A stretch of 64,000 nucleotides of DNA from Paraburkholderia sp. LEh10. GTDB lineage: Bacteria; Pseudomonadota; Gammaproteobacteria; Burkholderiales; Burkholderiaceae. Below, piece by piece: positions 18,224 through 28,953 of the stretch (position 1 is the first letter of the stretch; the number at the start of each line of letters is the position of its first letter). The stretch is taken from positions 1-64,000 of the forward strand of contig NZ_JAGIPX010000002.1 of the NCBI RefSeq assembly GCF_017814945.1. The letters are read 5' to 3'. The notes below the pieces were generated by a model. The model was not told the DNA's origin. It ran no database searches and saw only the letters and a list, made by a program, of their open reading frames with translations. The position numbers were made by a program, and so were the translations under genes.

Positions 18224-19294
18224 CTAGGCGACTTCCACCCCTGGCCGCTCGACTTCAGGATCCGTGCCCTTCGCGAGTTCCTCGCCGTCGTCCAGCGGCG
18301 CGAGCCACTCGATGGCCGTCTGCCGATAGCGCGTGATGCCCTTGTACTCGGCAAGCTCATCGGGCAGCGTCGACAAAACGCGATGCAGGCGCTTGCCCCA
18401 CTTCGGCACGCGCGCCAGTTCGCCGAGCCCGATCAGGTAGCAGCGCACGCAAAAGAGAATCGCGTTGCTGCGAGGCAGGCGGAACAACGTCTGCAACTCG
18501 ACGCGCAGATGCAGCTTGTCGCCGACGTTCTCCGGCGTCACGCTCGCCCTGTCCTTGCCCCACTCGTGGTAGTTCTCAGGCGACGTATCGAGCCGCGGGT
18601 TGACCGTCATCGTCCAGTTCAGCCGGCGCACGGGCGCGCCCAGTTGCAGGCGCAACAGGAACTTGAGCGCGCGCTCGAAGATGCCCGCCTGATGCGCGAG
18701 CGGCACGGGGCCGTGCCATTCGATGAAGTTCATCCCGAGATCGAAGTCGAGCGACCAGTCGGCCTGGGTCGTCACCATTCCGCCGTCCATGAACAGGTTG
18801 TCGTCGCGCTGGTCGATCAGCACGAAATCGCCCTGCGCCTGGCGCGTGATGTATTCGAGGGGAGCACAGGGCAACGTGCTTTCGTCGCCGAACGTGAAGG
18901 TCTGCTCAAGCCCGAGCGGACGGTTGGTCCATTTCCACGTGTCGCCGCTGCGTTCCAGCGCGAAATGCTCGGGGTAGTCCTCCGCGAGGCTTTCCATGAT
19001 CAGTTCGAGCGTGTCCCATTGCGCCCATCCCATGTGGTCGAGCACCTGGCAGCGCATCGGGTCGCGTTCGAGCGTCAGCGCGCGGTCACGGCATTCGGCG
19101 ACATAGTGCTCGTCGATATCGAATGTCGACAGGAACGCGGGCGAGTTGCCTTCCTTCACATGCGGCTCGATGTTGATCGAGTACATGTACCTGTCTTCCG
19201 GGAATGGAAACGGAAAGCGCAGGATCGCATCGTCGCTGTTGCGGAACGTGTAGGTGTCGCGGAAGGTCTCGTCTGTCTTGAAGTCGATTGCCAT
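18224..19294 (-). CDS. dmmC: Heme-dependent oxidative N-demethylase heme subunit (DUF3445 / HODM alpha-like)
   Basis: 356 residues that look like the DUF3445/HODM alpha family, whose Pseudomonas mendocina member binds heme in a PAS-like fold and oxidatively demethylates dimethylamine. Family-like segments are FRFPFPEDRYMYSI-like near residues 25-45, LDHMGWAQWDTLELI, and SIHRET-type region here reading VNPRLDTSPENYHEWG. AAGGGGG precedes the ATG. It starts ten bases after the reductase gene, so the two are co-translated partners: electrons flow NAD(P)H to FMN and 2Fe-2S (DmmB) to heme here. The subunit letter follows my memory of the dmm nomenclature. Confidence 0.75.
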   Translation of the reverse strand: MAIDFKTDETFRDTYTFRNSDDAILRFPFPFPEDRYMYSINIEPHVKEGNSPAFLSTFDIDEHYVAECRDRALTLERDPMRCQVLDHMGWAQWDTLELIMESLAEDYPEHFALERSGDTWKWTNRPLGLEQTFTFGDESTLPCAPLEYITRQAQGDFVLIDQRDDNLFMDGGMVTTQADWSLDFDLGMNFIEWHGPVPLAHQAGIFERALKFLLRLQLGAPVRRLNWTMTVNPRLDTSPENYHEWGKDRASVTPENVGDKLHLRVELQTLFRLPRSNAILFCVRCYLIGLGELARVPKWGKRLHRVLSTLPDELAEYKGITRYRQTAIEWLAPLDDGEELAKGTDPEVERPGVEVA

Positions 19295-19304
19295 GGTGTC
19301 CCCC

Positions 19305-20261
19305 TTAGATGTTCAGCACGAGACGCTCGCCTCGCGCACGCGACACACAGGGCAGCATCTGGCCTCCCGTGGCCCGCTCCGCCTCGCCGAGGCAGAAATC
19401 CCGATGATCCGGCTCCCCTTCGAGCACCTCCAGCGCGCAGGTGCCGCACGCTCCGCCCCGGCACATGTACGGCGTGTCCACGCCTTCGCGTTCCAGCGCC
19501 TCCAGCAGGCTTTCGTCGCTGCGCACCTCGATCTCGCGGCCGCTTTGCGCCAGCACGGCGGTAAAGGGCTCGCCGTGCGAGCCGCCGCCGAAGCTCTCCT
19601 GGTGAAAGTGGCTCGCGGGCCAGCCCAGCGCGCGCGCCGTGCGAGCGACGCCTTCCATCAGTCCCGCCGGACCGCACGTATAAAGATGGGTGCCTGCCGG
19701 CTGCGCAGCGAGCATCGCGCCAAAGCGTTCGCTCGCGTCGACGAGATCGGTGTAGATGGCGATGCCGCCCGTCGTGCGCTTCGCGATCAACTCCGTGAAC
19801 GCGGCCTCGTCTTCCGGGCGGCAGCACAGGTGCATCTCGACACGCGCGCGCGCCAGCGCCAGCTCGGGCAGCATCGACAGAAACGGCGTGACGCCGATGC
19901 CGCCCGCGATCATGACGTGCTTCGCGCCGCAGCGCGCGATCGGGAAGAAGTTCGACGGCATCGAGATTTCGAGTTCGCTGCCTTCATGCACCTCGCTGTG
20001 CATGAAGGCCGAGCCCCCACGCGACTGGGGCACGCGCCGCACCATGATCTGATACGCGTCGCGTGCGCCCGCAGGCGTCGTCAGCGAATAGGCGTTGCGC
20101 CAGATGCGCTCCTTGCCGCGCATCGTCACGACGACATGGCTGCCCGCCGAGTACGCCGGAAGCCGTACTCCATTGACGCTCTCGAGCGTAAAACGTCGCA
20201 CGTCCTGCGTCACAGGTTCGACGCGTGCGACACGTACGGGGATCGTTCTCGAAGCATTCAT
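19305..20261 (-). CDS. dmmB: Phthalate-dioxygenase-reductase-like subunit of the N-demethylase (DmmB-like)
   Basis: 318 residues. The domains are, in order, an FMN-binding barrel (RRFTLESVNGVRLPAYSAGSHVVV), an NAD(P)-binding domain (IAGGIGVTPFLSML) and a C-terminal plant-type ferredoxin with the cysteine spacing C-x4-C-x2-C...C (MCRGGACGTCALEVLEG...FCL). I chose the ATG at 20261, preceded by GGAGGTG; the upstream extension is low-complexity. It is the first gene of the minus unit and delivers electrons to the heme subunit encoded next. Other reductases of this class serve Rieske oxygenases, but none is encoded here. Confidence 0.8.
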   Translation of the reverse strand: MNASRTIPVRVARVEPVTQDVRRFTLESVNGVRLPAYSAGSHVVVTMRGKERIWRNAYSLTTPAGARDAYQIMVRRVPQSRGGSAFMHSEVHEGSELEISMPSNFFPIARCGAKHVMIAGGIGVTPFLSMLPELALARARVEMHLCCRPEDEAAFTELIAKRTTGGIAIYTDLVDASERFGAMLAAQPAGTHLYTCGPAGLMEGVARTARALGWPASHFHQESFGGGSHGEPFTAVLAQSGREIEVRSDESLLEALEREGVDTPYMCRGGACGTCALEVLEGEPDHRDFCLGEAERATGGQMLPCVSRARGERLVLNI

Positions 20262-20765
20262 GCCGGCGACACCTCCATAGATCTGGGCGGATGAGCTTGA
20301 GTGATGAGCGATGCCTGACGTTCGCGCCGCTGCACTCATGGAAATAGCATCGGCCCGCAAAAAAACGTTATCAATGATTCAGTGGGGGTAGTCCCTGCGC
20401 AGTAATGGTTGACTCCCGGTACCCCGTCCGCGGCGCCATCGCGCTCGTTGCGACGCCTTCGCACCACCGCGCGAGAGCGGCACCGGCATTGGCTCTCCCG
20501 CCTCCTTTACCGGCGCCTTTCGGCAACTTTGCAGTCTCGCGCCGAGGCTCTTCGGCCTCGATCCGCTCTCGCAGCGGCGCGGCCGGAGTACCTGGATCTA
20601 CCCACCTGGAGGTAGTGCCACCGGGCGATTGTGGGGCGAAATTGAACGGCAGAGACTTGCGGTCATCGACGCTGGCGCATTCAAGCCATCCGATATCAAC
20701 GCCTACGCAATACAAAAGCGTGCAGTCATTCCCCGGCAAACGGGTCCTACTTTCGGGAAAACATC
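20262..20765. other. Divergent regulatory region between dmmB-like and GcvT-like genes
   Basis: 504 bases with no convincing gene; the frames at 20405 and 20371 are GC-driven. It must carry the promoters of both the demethylase unit (minus) and the trimethylamine unit (plus). Beside the strong palindrome at 20599-20614, single heptamer-like TACCTGG (20589-20595) and TACCCCG (20420-20426) and a reversed GGGGGTA (20394-20400) are present. I did not find a sigma-54 -24/-12 element with correct spacing. Confidence 0.5.
20599..20614. promoter_or_regulatory. NarL-type 7-2-7 site candidate in the divergent amine-gene promoter
   Basis: TACCCACCTGGAGGTA: inverted heptamers TACCCAC and TACCTCC with two bases between. 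A third heptamer-like TACCTGG lies ten bases (one helical turn) upstream at 20589. The site is about 150 bases before the plus-strand gene and 340 before the minus-strand gene. Confidence 0.55.
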
Positions 20766-21878
20766 ATGACAAGGCAATCCATTCTCAACGTCCGTCATCG
20801 TGAGCTAGGTTCGAAGCTGGATGGCGATTCCTGGAACGACATGCCGATTCCCTGGTATTACTCGGGCGATCCGTATGACGACGTGGTGGCGGTGCGCACG
20901 GCGGCAGGCCTTTACGACATCAGCGCACTGAACATCGTGCGCGTGACGGGCCCCGACGCGGCAGCCGTGATCGACAGCATCTGCGCGATCGATGTCAGCC
21001 GGATGAAGCCGGGCACGGCGCGGCTCGCCGCCGAAGTCGACGAGCGCGGCGGCATCTGCGACGACCTCATGGTGATCTACGACGCCCCGCAGAACTTCAG
21101 GCTCTCGCATGGCGGCGGCACGACGCAGACGCTTCTCGAACGCGCCGCGCACAAGCGCAACGTCGAATGGCGCCAGGACTTCGATGTCCATATGCTGTCG
21201 CTGCAAGGCCCGCGTTCGACGGACATTCTGCAGCCGCATATCGGCATCGAGCTGAACAAGCTGCCGTACTTCGCGCACGTCGAAACGCAGCTCTTCGGCC
21301 GCAAGATCATCGTCTCGCGCGGCGGCTATTCGGGCGAGCAAGGCTTCGAAGTGTCGTGCGCCGCCACTGACGCCGTCGCGCTGTGGGACAACATTCTCGA
21401 AGCCGGCAAGCCGCACGGCGCCGTGCCCGCCTCGTGGATGTCGCTGGAAATCGCGCGTATCGAAGCCGCGCTGCTCTTCTATCCGTTCGACATGCCCGAA
21501 GGCGACACCACGCCGTGGGAGCTGAATCTCGACTGGATGGTCGATGCCGGCAAGGCAGGCGACTACGTCGGCAAAGAAGCGCTGCTCGCGGCGCGCGGCA
21601 AGCAGCGCGTGAAGCAGGCGGGCGTCGTGGTCAGGCACGATGCCGCCGTCAGCGCCGGTTCGCCGATCTATATCGGCGACGAGCAGGTAGGCGTCGTGAC
21701 CAGCGCGATTTTCAGCCGCTATCTGATGCAGTCACTCGCGATGGTGCACCTGAAGCCGAACCACACGGCGCTCGGCACCAAGGTCGAGATCCGCGATGCG
21801 GCGGGCAAATTCAGCGGCGTCGTCAGCAAGACGCCGTTCTACGACCCGATGCGCCTGCGCACCCGCGTCGCCGCCTGA
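20766..21878 (+). CDS. GcvT-like folate-dependent C1-transfer protein (paralogue 2)
   Basis: 370 residues of the GcvT/aminomethyltransferase fold (DMPIPWYYSGDPYDDVVAVRTAAGLYDIS; SLQGPRSTDIL; GGYSGEQGFEV; DAGKAGDYVGKEALL). It is a paralogue of 7218-8348. In the oxidative N-demethylase a GcvT-like subunit takes formaldehyde from the heme site and loads it on tetrahydrofolate; this gene, divergent from the DmmB-like gene, is the best candidate for that subunit (dmmD/gamma). It is also the first gene of the trimethylamine dehydrogenase unit. GGGAAAA lies before the ATG. Confidence 0.75.
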   Translation: MTRQSILNVRHRELGSKLDGDSWNDMPIPWYYSGDPYDDVVAVRTAAGLYDISALNIVRVTGPDAAAVIDSICAIDVSRMKPGTARLAAEVDERGGICDDLMVIYDAPQNFRLSHGGGTTQTLLERAAHKRNVEWRQDFDVHMLSLQGPRSTDILQPHIGIELNKLPYFAHVETQLFGRKIIVSRGGYSGEQGFEVSCAATDAVALWDNILEAGKPHGAVPASWMSLEIARIEAALLFYPFDMPEGDTTPWELNLDWMVDAGKAGDYVGKEALLAARGKQRVKQAGVVVRHDAAVSAGSPIYIGDEQVGVVTSAIFSRYLMQSLAMVHLKPNHTALGTKVEIRDAAGKFSGVVSKTPFYDPMRLRTRVAA

Positions 21879-21910
21879 GGCCGCACCCGTATTCGCAGTA
21901 CCCCCGATAC

Positions 21911-21946
21911 GGCGGCGCGCGGCATGCCACAGGGCGCCGCGCCGCC
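21911..21946 (+). other. GC-rich hairpin between gcvT-like gene and tmd
   Basis: GGCGGCGCG (21911-21919) can pair with CGCGCCGCC (21938-21946) across an 18-base loop. No T-run follows, so it is not a classical terminator. It may stabilise or process the mRNA between the two genes. Confidence 0.3.
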
Positions 21947-21989
21947 ATCACGAGAAAGACAGAGGCAGAGGAAGCACAACAACTGTCCA

Positions 21990-22007
21990 GGGTCCCGGAC
22001 GGGACCC
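21990..22007 (+). other. Tight hairpin or palindrome just before tmd
   Basis: GGGTCCCGGACGGGACCC: a perfect 7-bp stem with a four-base loop, ending 42 bases before the start codon at 22050. It could be an operator or an mRNA structure; there is no T-run after it. Confidence 0.4.
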
Positions 22008-22025
22008 CGCCTTTGTCTCATGTAG

Positions 22026-24242
<2,217 letters not shown>

Positions 24243-24392
24243 CAGGCGGCACGCGAGCCAGCGGGCTCGCGCCACCCTTGCCCGTCAATCTGAACGCCAC
24301 CGCATCGCGCGATTCGGGTCGCCCGCAGCTTGGGACGCGAAGAGCCGGTGCCGTGGCGGAGGACCCTCTTTACTCTTTCAACGGACGAGCCC

Positions 24393-26555
24393 ATGTCGAG
24401 CGCAGCGAACTTCGACCCCGTCAACGTCACCCGGATTCTCTTCGAGGGATTCCCCACGTTCGCGATCGTACTGTTCTATCTGGCAGGCGTCGCGGCCATG
24501 GCCGCGTTCGCGTGGGGCGTCTACGTGCAGGTGCGCAAGTACCGGCGCGGCAAGCCCGTGGCCGGCCCTATCGATCTGCGCGCGCGGGTTGGCGCAATGG
24601 TGCGGGTCGTGCTGAGCCACCGCACGATCGCGCGCCGCGACCCCGCGGCGGGCCGCGCGCACCGCTTTATTTTCTACGGCTTCGCGGTGCTGTTCCTCGG
24701 CACGGCCACCGTCACCGTCGATTACGACATCACCGCGCGCTTTCTCGGCTTCCATTTCTGGAACGGCGATTTCTACCTGTTCTTCAAGCTGGCGATGAAT
24801 CTCGCCGGTCTGTCGCTGGTGGGCGGCCTGATCTACATGATGGTGCGGCGCGGCTGGATCAAACCGCCGAAGCTCGATTACACGCGCCCCGACCGCAAGC
24901 CGGGCGACCCCGACTACGACCGCAGCGGCTATCGCCGCGAAGACTGGGCGTTCCTGTGGTCGCTCGTGCTGATCGGCATCACGGGTTTCGTGCTGAGCGG
25001 GTTGCGGCTCGTATGGCTCCAGGATCGCGCCGTCGTCTGGGACACGCGCTGGTGGTCGCCCGTCGCGGCCCTGCTCGCGGAAATCATGCGCGGCGCGGGA
25101 CTCAGCGCATCGGCCGCGTACGTGCTGCGCACCGGCCTGTGGTGGTTTCACGGCGCGCTCGCGCTGACGTTCATCGCGCTGATTCCGTACACGAAGGTCA
25201 AGCACATCTTCACCGCAAGCGGCTCGCTGCTGATGCGCGATCCGCTCGCCGCGCAGCGTCTGCCGAAGGTCGAGCCGGACGCCGAGCGCGCAGGCTACAA
25301 GACCATCACCGACTTCACGTGGAAGCATCTGCTCAATCTCGACGCCTGCACCAAATGCGGCCGCTGCCACGAGGCGTGCCCTGCCCGCGCCGTCGGCGCG
25401 CCGCTGTCGCCGCGCGACGTGATCCTGTCGCTGCGCGAATTCGCGAATGAGGCGCTGGAGAAGAACACCCTGCCCGAAGAGGTGAAGCTCGACGTGCACG
25501 GCAAGGATATCGGCCAGGTGTTCATGGAAACCGTATGGTCGTGCAGAACCTGCATGGCGTGCGTCGAGATCTGCCCCGTCGCTGTCGAGCATGTGCCCAT
25601 CATCGTGCAGCTGCGCCGTAATCTCGTCGAAGACGGCCAGATGGAACCCCAGGTGCAAAAGACACTGCAGGCCATCCACAAGAACGGCAACTCGTTCAAC
25701 GAATCGAAGCGCAAGCGCGCGGCCTGGACCAAGACGCTGCCCTTCCCGATCAAGGATGCGCGCAAGGAACCCGTCGATCTGCTGTGGTTCGTCGGCGACT
25801 ACGCATCGTTCGATCCGCGCAACCAGCGGGTCACGCAGTCCTTCGCGACGCTCCTGCACGATACGGGCGTGGATTTCGGCCTGCTGTTCGAAGGCGAGGC
25901 GAACGCGGGCAACGATGTGCGGCGCGTCGGCGAAGAAGGGCTTTACGAGCTGCTCGCGACGCAGAACATCGCGACGCTCGGCACGTCGCAATTCCGCCGC
26001 ATCATCACGACGGACCCGCATTCGTACAACACGATCCGCAACGAGTACCCGGACTTCGGCGGTCATTTCGAAATCGAGCACTACACGAGCTACGTCGCGC
26101 GCATGCTCGCCGACGGCAAACTGCGACCGAAGCGCAAGCTCGGCTATCGCGTGACGTTCCACGATCCCTGTCACCTCGGCCGCTTCAACAAGGGTTACGA
26201 CGCGCCGCGCCAGATCATCGATGCGCTCGGTTGCGAGCTGGTCGAAATGAAGCGCTCGCGCGACAACTCGTTCTGCTGCGGCGCGGGTGGCGGGCGCATC
26301 TGGATGAACGACCCCGTCGGCCAGGAAAAGCCGTCGCAGAACCGCATGAAGGAAGCAGCGAACATCGAAGGGCTGGAAGTGTTCGTCGTGTGCTGCCCGA
26401 AAGACCTGACGATGTTCGAAGATGCGCTCAAGACGAGCGGATACGAAGGCCGCTTCGTCGTGCGCGAACTGATCGAGCTGATCGCCGAAAGTCTCGTCGA
26501 CGTCGACGGCGACACGCCGCCCGCTGACGACGTCCGCGTCACCGCCGACGTCTGA
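24393..26555 (+). CDS. DgcB-like membrane Fe-S oxidoreductase (ETF to quinone)
   Basis: 720 residues. The N-terminal half has several membrane helices (about 15-40, 88-110, 130-150, 190-210, 245-270). Next come two 4Fe-4S motifs (CTKCGRCHEACP and CRTCMACVEICP) and a C-terminal half with CCG-domain motifs (FHDPCHLGRFN, FCCGAGGG, VCCPKD) as in HdrD/GlpC. Proteins of this type (DgcB in dimethylglycine oxidation) take electrons from ETF or a flavoprotein and pass them to quinone. Here it sits between trimethylamine dehydrogenase and ETF genes. The ATG at 24393 (MSSAANFD) is preferred over the longer frame from 24330. Confidence 0.8.
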   Translation: MSSAANFDPVNVTRILFEGFPTFAIVLFYLAGVAAMAAFAWGVYVQVRKYRRGKPVAGPIDLRARVGAMVRVVLSHRTIARRDPAAGRAHRFIFYGFAVLFLGTATVTVDYDITARFLGFHFWNGDFYLFFKLAMNLAGLSLVGGLIYMMVRRGWIKPPKLDYTRPDRKPGDPDYDRSGYRREDWAFLWSLVLIGITGFVLSGLRLVWLQDRAVVWDTRWWSPVAALLAEIMRGAGLSASAAYVLRTGLWWFHGALALTFIALIPYTKVKHIFTASGSLLMRDPLAAQRLPKVEPDAERAGYKTITDFTWKHLLNLDACTKCGRCHEACPARAVGAPLSPRDVILSLREFANEALEKNTLPEEVKLDVHGKDIGQVFMETVWSCRTCMACVEICPVAVEHVPIIVQLRRNLVEDGQMEPQVQKTLQAIHKNGNSFNESKRKRAAWTKTLPFPIKDARKEPVDLLWFVGDYASFDPRNQRVTQSFATLLHDTGVDFGLLFEGEANAGNDVRRVGEEGLYELLATQNIATLGTSQFRRIITTDPHSYNTIRNEYPDFGGHFEIEHYTSYVARMLADGKLRPKRKLGYRVTFHDPCHLGRFNKGYDAPRQIIDALGCELVEMKRSRDNSFCCGAGGGRIWMNDPVGQEKPSQNRMKEAANIEGLEVFVVCCPKDLTMFEDALKTSGYEGRFVVRELIELIAESLVDVDGDTPPADDVRVTADV

Positions 26556-26613
26556 CGGGCGCCGCGCGAAGACCTCATGACGACCTCTGCCCGTCCCGCC
26601 GATGGAGCGCCGC

Positions 26614-26623
26614 GGGGGGGGGG
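26614..26623 (+). repeat. G10 homopolymer at the start of the LRV gene
   Basis: Ten consecutive G lie 37 bases after the most natural start codon (ATG at 26577, 21 bases after the upstream stop) and 21 bases before the first ATG in the long frame (26645). With 10 G the ATG at 26577 is out of frame with the long frame; 11 or 8 G would join them. It is either a slippage-prone switch or a sequencing error. Confidence 0.7.
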
Positions 26624-26644
26624 CGGGGAGCGCCGCGCGCCGCG

Positions 26645-28156
26645 ATGGCGGCGCGCGAAGACGTGCGGCTGCGCCGCCACTGGCGGGAACTGGTGCGGCT
26701 CGCACTCGACGCATCCGATCCATTCGCGTCCGCGATGCTTTATCCGCACGCGGGCGGCGCGGATCGCAAACGGCTCGAAGCCCGCATGTTCGGCTCGCGC
26801 AGCGAGCGGCTTGCGCTCGCGGCGTGCCCGTATGCGCCGCCCGCCGTGCTGGCGAGGCTTTGCGCGCTCGCGACGGCAGACGCGGACACCACGCTCGCAA
26901 CGCGGCTCGCGCGCAATGCCGCCACGCCCGCCGGCGGACTGCAAACGCTCGGTGCAAGCCTCGATGGAAGCGGGCCGCAACAGCCAGCACAACGCATCGC
27001 GCAACTGATCGCGCGCCACCCGCTCGCGCCGCCGACGCTGCTCGCGAAGATCGCGTCGAACGCCGCGAGCATCGAGACATTGCGCTCGCTGTGCGAAAAC
27101 GTCGGCGTGCAGACCGATCTGCTCGCCCAACTGGCCGATCGCGGCATCGAGCCGCTGCAACGGCTGCTCGCGATTCACTTCGCGACCGACGCGCGCACGC
27201 TGCATCGCTTGTGGCAGGGCACGCGCGAGAGTGCCGTCCGCGCGCAGGTGCTGCGCCATGCCGCGTGCCCAAACGAACTGTTGGGCAGCATCCCGGCATC
27301 GAGCGCCGAGCGGCGCAGTCTCGCGCTGAATGTGCGGACCCTGGGCGAAATCCTGACTGCCCTCGCCCGCGACGACGACCCCGCCGTGCGGCGCGCCGCC
27401 GCCACCAATCCCGCGACACCCGCGGGCGCGCTGATTCTGCTGTGCTTCGACGCGGATACGCTCGTCAGACGCGCGATCGCCGTGCGGGACGATCTGCCGC
27501 TGAAGGTGGTCGAATGGCTCGCGGAAGACGGCGATACGTGGGTGCGCAGCAGTCTCGCGCGCAATCGCGCGTGCCCGCGCATCTGGCTCGACCGGCTCGC
27601 GCGGGATCGCGAAGCGGACGTGCGCCGTTCGGTGACGCGCCACCCCGATTGTCCGGCGCAACTGCTCACGCTGCTCGCCGGCGACGAGGTCGCGTGGGTC
27701 AGGGCGGGCGTCGCGTTGCGCGACGACCTGCCGGGCCCCGTGCTGCACCGGCTGTTGCACGACACGCATATCGACGTGCTGGCGGGCGTGGCGCGCAACC
27801 GCGGCACACCGCAGGCGACGCTCGCGCGTCTGGCCGGGCACGCGTCGCCCGATGTACGGCGGGCCGTCATTCTGAACCGCCACGCGCAGCGGCGCGTGCT
27901 GCTGCCGTTGCGCGACGAGGCGTACCCGCTGCACCGGGTGCTCGTTTTCATGCATCCAGGCCTGACCGACGCGGACCGCTGGCGGATGCGCTTCGAACCG
28001 GACACGGAGGCCCGCGCCCGCATGTACGGCCAGCTCGCCGGCACGCTCGCCGCGGCGCTCGATCGCAAGCACCAGCATTCGACCGTTGCAGGCGCAACGG
28101 AAACAGCTGAACCATGCACACATCAACTGACCACATCAGTGGAGGAGGCAGGATGA
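26645..28156 (+). CDS. Leucine-rich-repeat-variant (LRV/HEAT-like) protein coupled to etfB
   Basis: 503 residues from the first in-frame ATG; the true start may be 26577 if the G10 tract is read as 11 or 8 G. The product is a solenoid of about 20-24-residue repeats such as DDDPAVRRAAATNPATPAGAL and READVRRSVTRHPDCPAQLL, like leucine-rich repeat variant proteins, several with a Cys-Pro at the same place. Such solenoids bind proteins. The stop overlaps the etfB start (ATGA), so it is translated with ETF. Its function is unknown; a chaperone or scaffold for the Fe-S/flavin electron-transfer proteins is a guess. Confidence 0.65.
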   Translation: MAAREDVRLRRHWRELVRLALDASDPFASAMLYPHAGGADRKRLEARMFGSRSERLALAACPYAPPAVLARLCALATADADTTLATRLARNAATPAGGLQTLGASLDGSGPQQPAQRIAQLIARHPLAPPTLLAKIASNAASIETLRSLCENVGVQTDLLAQLADRGIEPLQRLLAIHFATDARTLHRLWQGTRESAVRAQVLRHAACPNELLGSIPASSAERRSLALNVRTLGEILTALARDDDPAVRRAAATNPATPAGALILLCFDADTLVRRAIAVRDDLPLKVVEWLAEDGDTWVRSSLARNRACPRIWLDRLARDREADVRRSVTRHPDCPAQLLTLLAGDEVAWVRAGVALRDDLPGPVLHRLLHDTHIDVLAGVARNRGTPQATLARLAGHASPDVRRAVILNRHAQRRVLLPLRDEAYPLHRVLVFMHPGLTDADRWRMRFEPDTEARARMYGQLAGTLAAALDRKHQHSTVAGATETAEPCTHQLTTSVEEAG

Positions 28157-28953
28157 AAATACTCGTAACCATCAAGCAGGTCGCGTCGCTCGACGAGGAT
28201 TTCGAGCTGCGCGACGATGAACGCGACGTCGAGTCGGACTTTCATGTGTTCGATCTCAACGAATGGGACCACTACGCGCTTGAAGAAGCGCTGCGCCTGA
28301 AGGAAAGCGGCAATGGCGGCGACATCGAAGTCGTCGTCGCCACCGTGGGCCCCGAGCGCGCCGACGAAGAGCTGCGCAAGTGCCTCGCGAAAGGCGCCGA
28401 TCGCGCGATCCGTGTGTGGAGCGATGAACTTGAAGAGGCCGACCCCGTCGGCATCGCACGCGCACTCGCGGCGCTTGCCCGCCGCGAAGCGCCCGACATG
28501 ATCTTCGCCGGCGTGCAGGCGTCCGACCACGCTTATGGCGCGACGGGCATGGCGCTCGCGGGCCTGCTCGACTGGCCGCACGCGGCTGTCGTCGCGGGCC
28601 TCGAGTACACGCCGGGCGCGGGCACGGCGAGCGCACGCCGCGAACTCGAAGGCGGCGCCTATGCGAACGTCACCGTGCAATGCCCTGCCGTGCTGACGCT
28701 GCAACTGGGCATCAATACGCCGCGCTACGCGTCGCTGCGCGGCATCAAGCAGGCCGCGTCGAGGCCGATCGAAACCGTTGCGCCGGACGCGCTCGGTCTG
28801 TCCGCCGGTGAGACGGGCGCGCAAGGTTCGCTCTCGCGCATCCGCCGCGTGTACGTGCCCGAACTGGGACGCGCGCAGATGATCGACGGCACGCCCGCCG
28901 AACAGGCCGCCCGCCTCGCGGGCATCATCAAGGAATTTCGGGGAGAAGCGTAA
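28153..28953 (+). CDS. etfB: Electron transfer flavoprotein beta subunit
   Basis: 266 residues (MKILVTIKQVASLDEDFELRDD...). Typical ETF-beta features are the N-terminal MKIL-VTIKQV, the AMP-binding loop DHAYGATGMALAGLL and the C-terminal arm that wraps EtfA. GGAGGAGG precedes the ATG, which overlaps the LRV stop. The stop overlaps the etfA start by one base (TAATG). In this context the partner is most likely trimethylamine dehydrogenase, which in Methylophilus reduces an ETF. Confidence 0.9.
   Translation: MKILVTIKQVASLDEDFELRDDERDVESDFHVFDLNEWDHYALEEALRLKESGNGGDIEVVVATVGPERADEELRKCLAKGADRAIRVWSDELEEADPVGIARALAALARREAPDMIFAGVQASDHAYGATGMALAGLLDWPHAAVVAGLEYTPGAGTASARRELEGGAYANVTVQCPAVLTLQLGINTPRYASLRGIKQAASRPIETVAPDALGLSAGETGAQGSLSRIRRVYVPELGRAQMIDGTPAEQAARLAGIIKEFRGEA

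Noticed and set aside
7218-21878. Glycine cleavage system T proteins
   Set aside because: The fold matches, but no gcvH or gcvP is present and the neighbours are amine-oxidation genes.
24378-27419. A 1013-codon open frame on the minus strand opposite the DgcB-like and LRV genes
   Set aside because: It is rich in Arg, Ala and His as expected for the complement of GC-rich coding DNA, shows no domain, and the plus-strand genes are clearly real.
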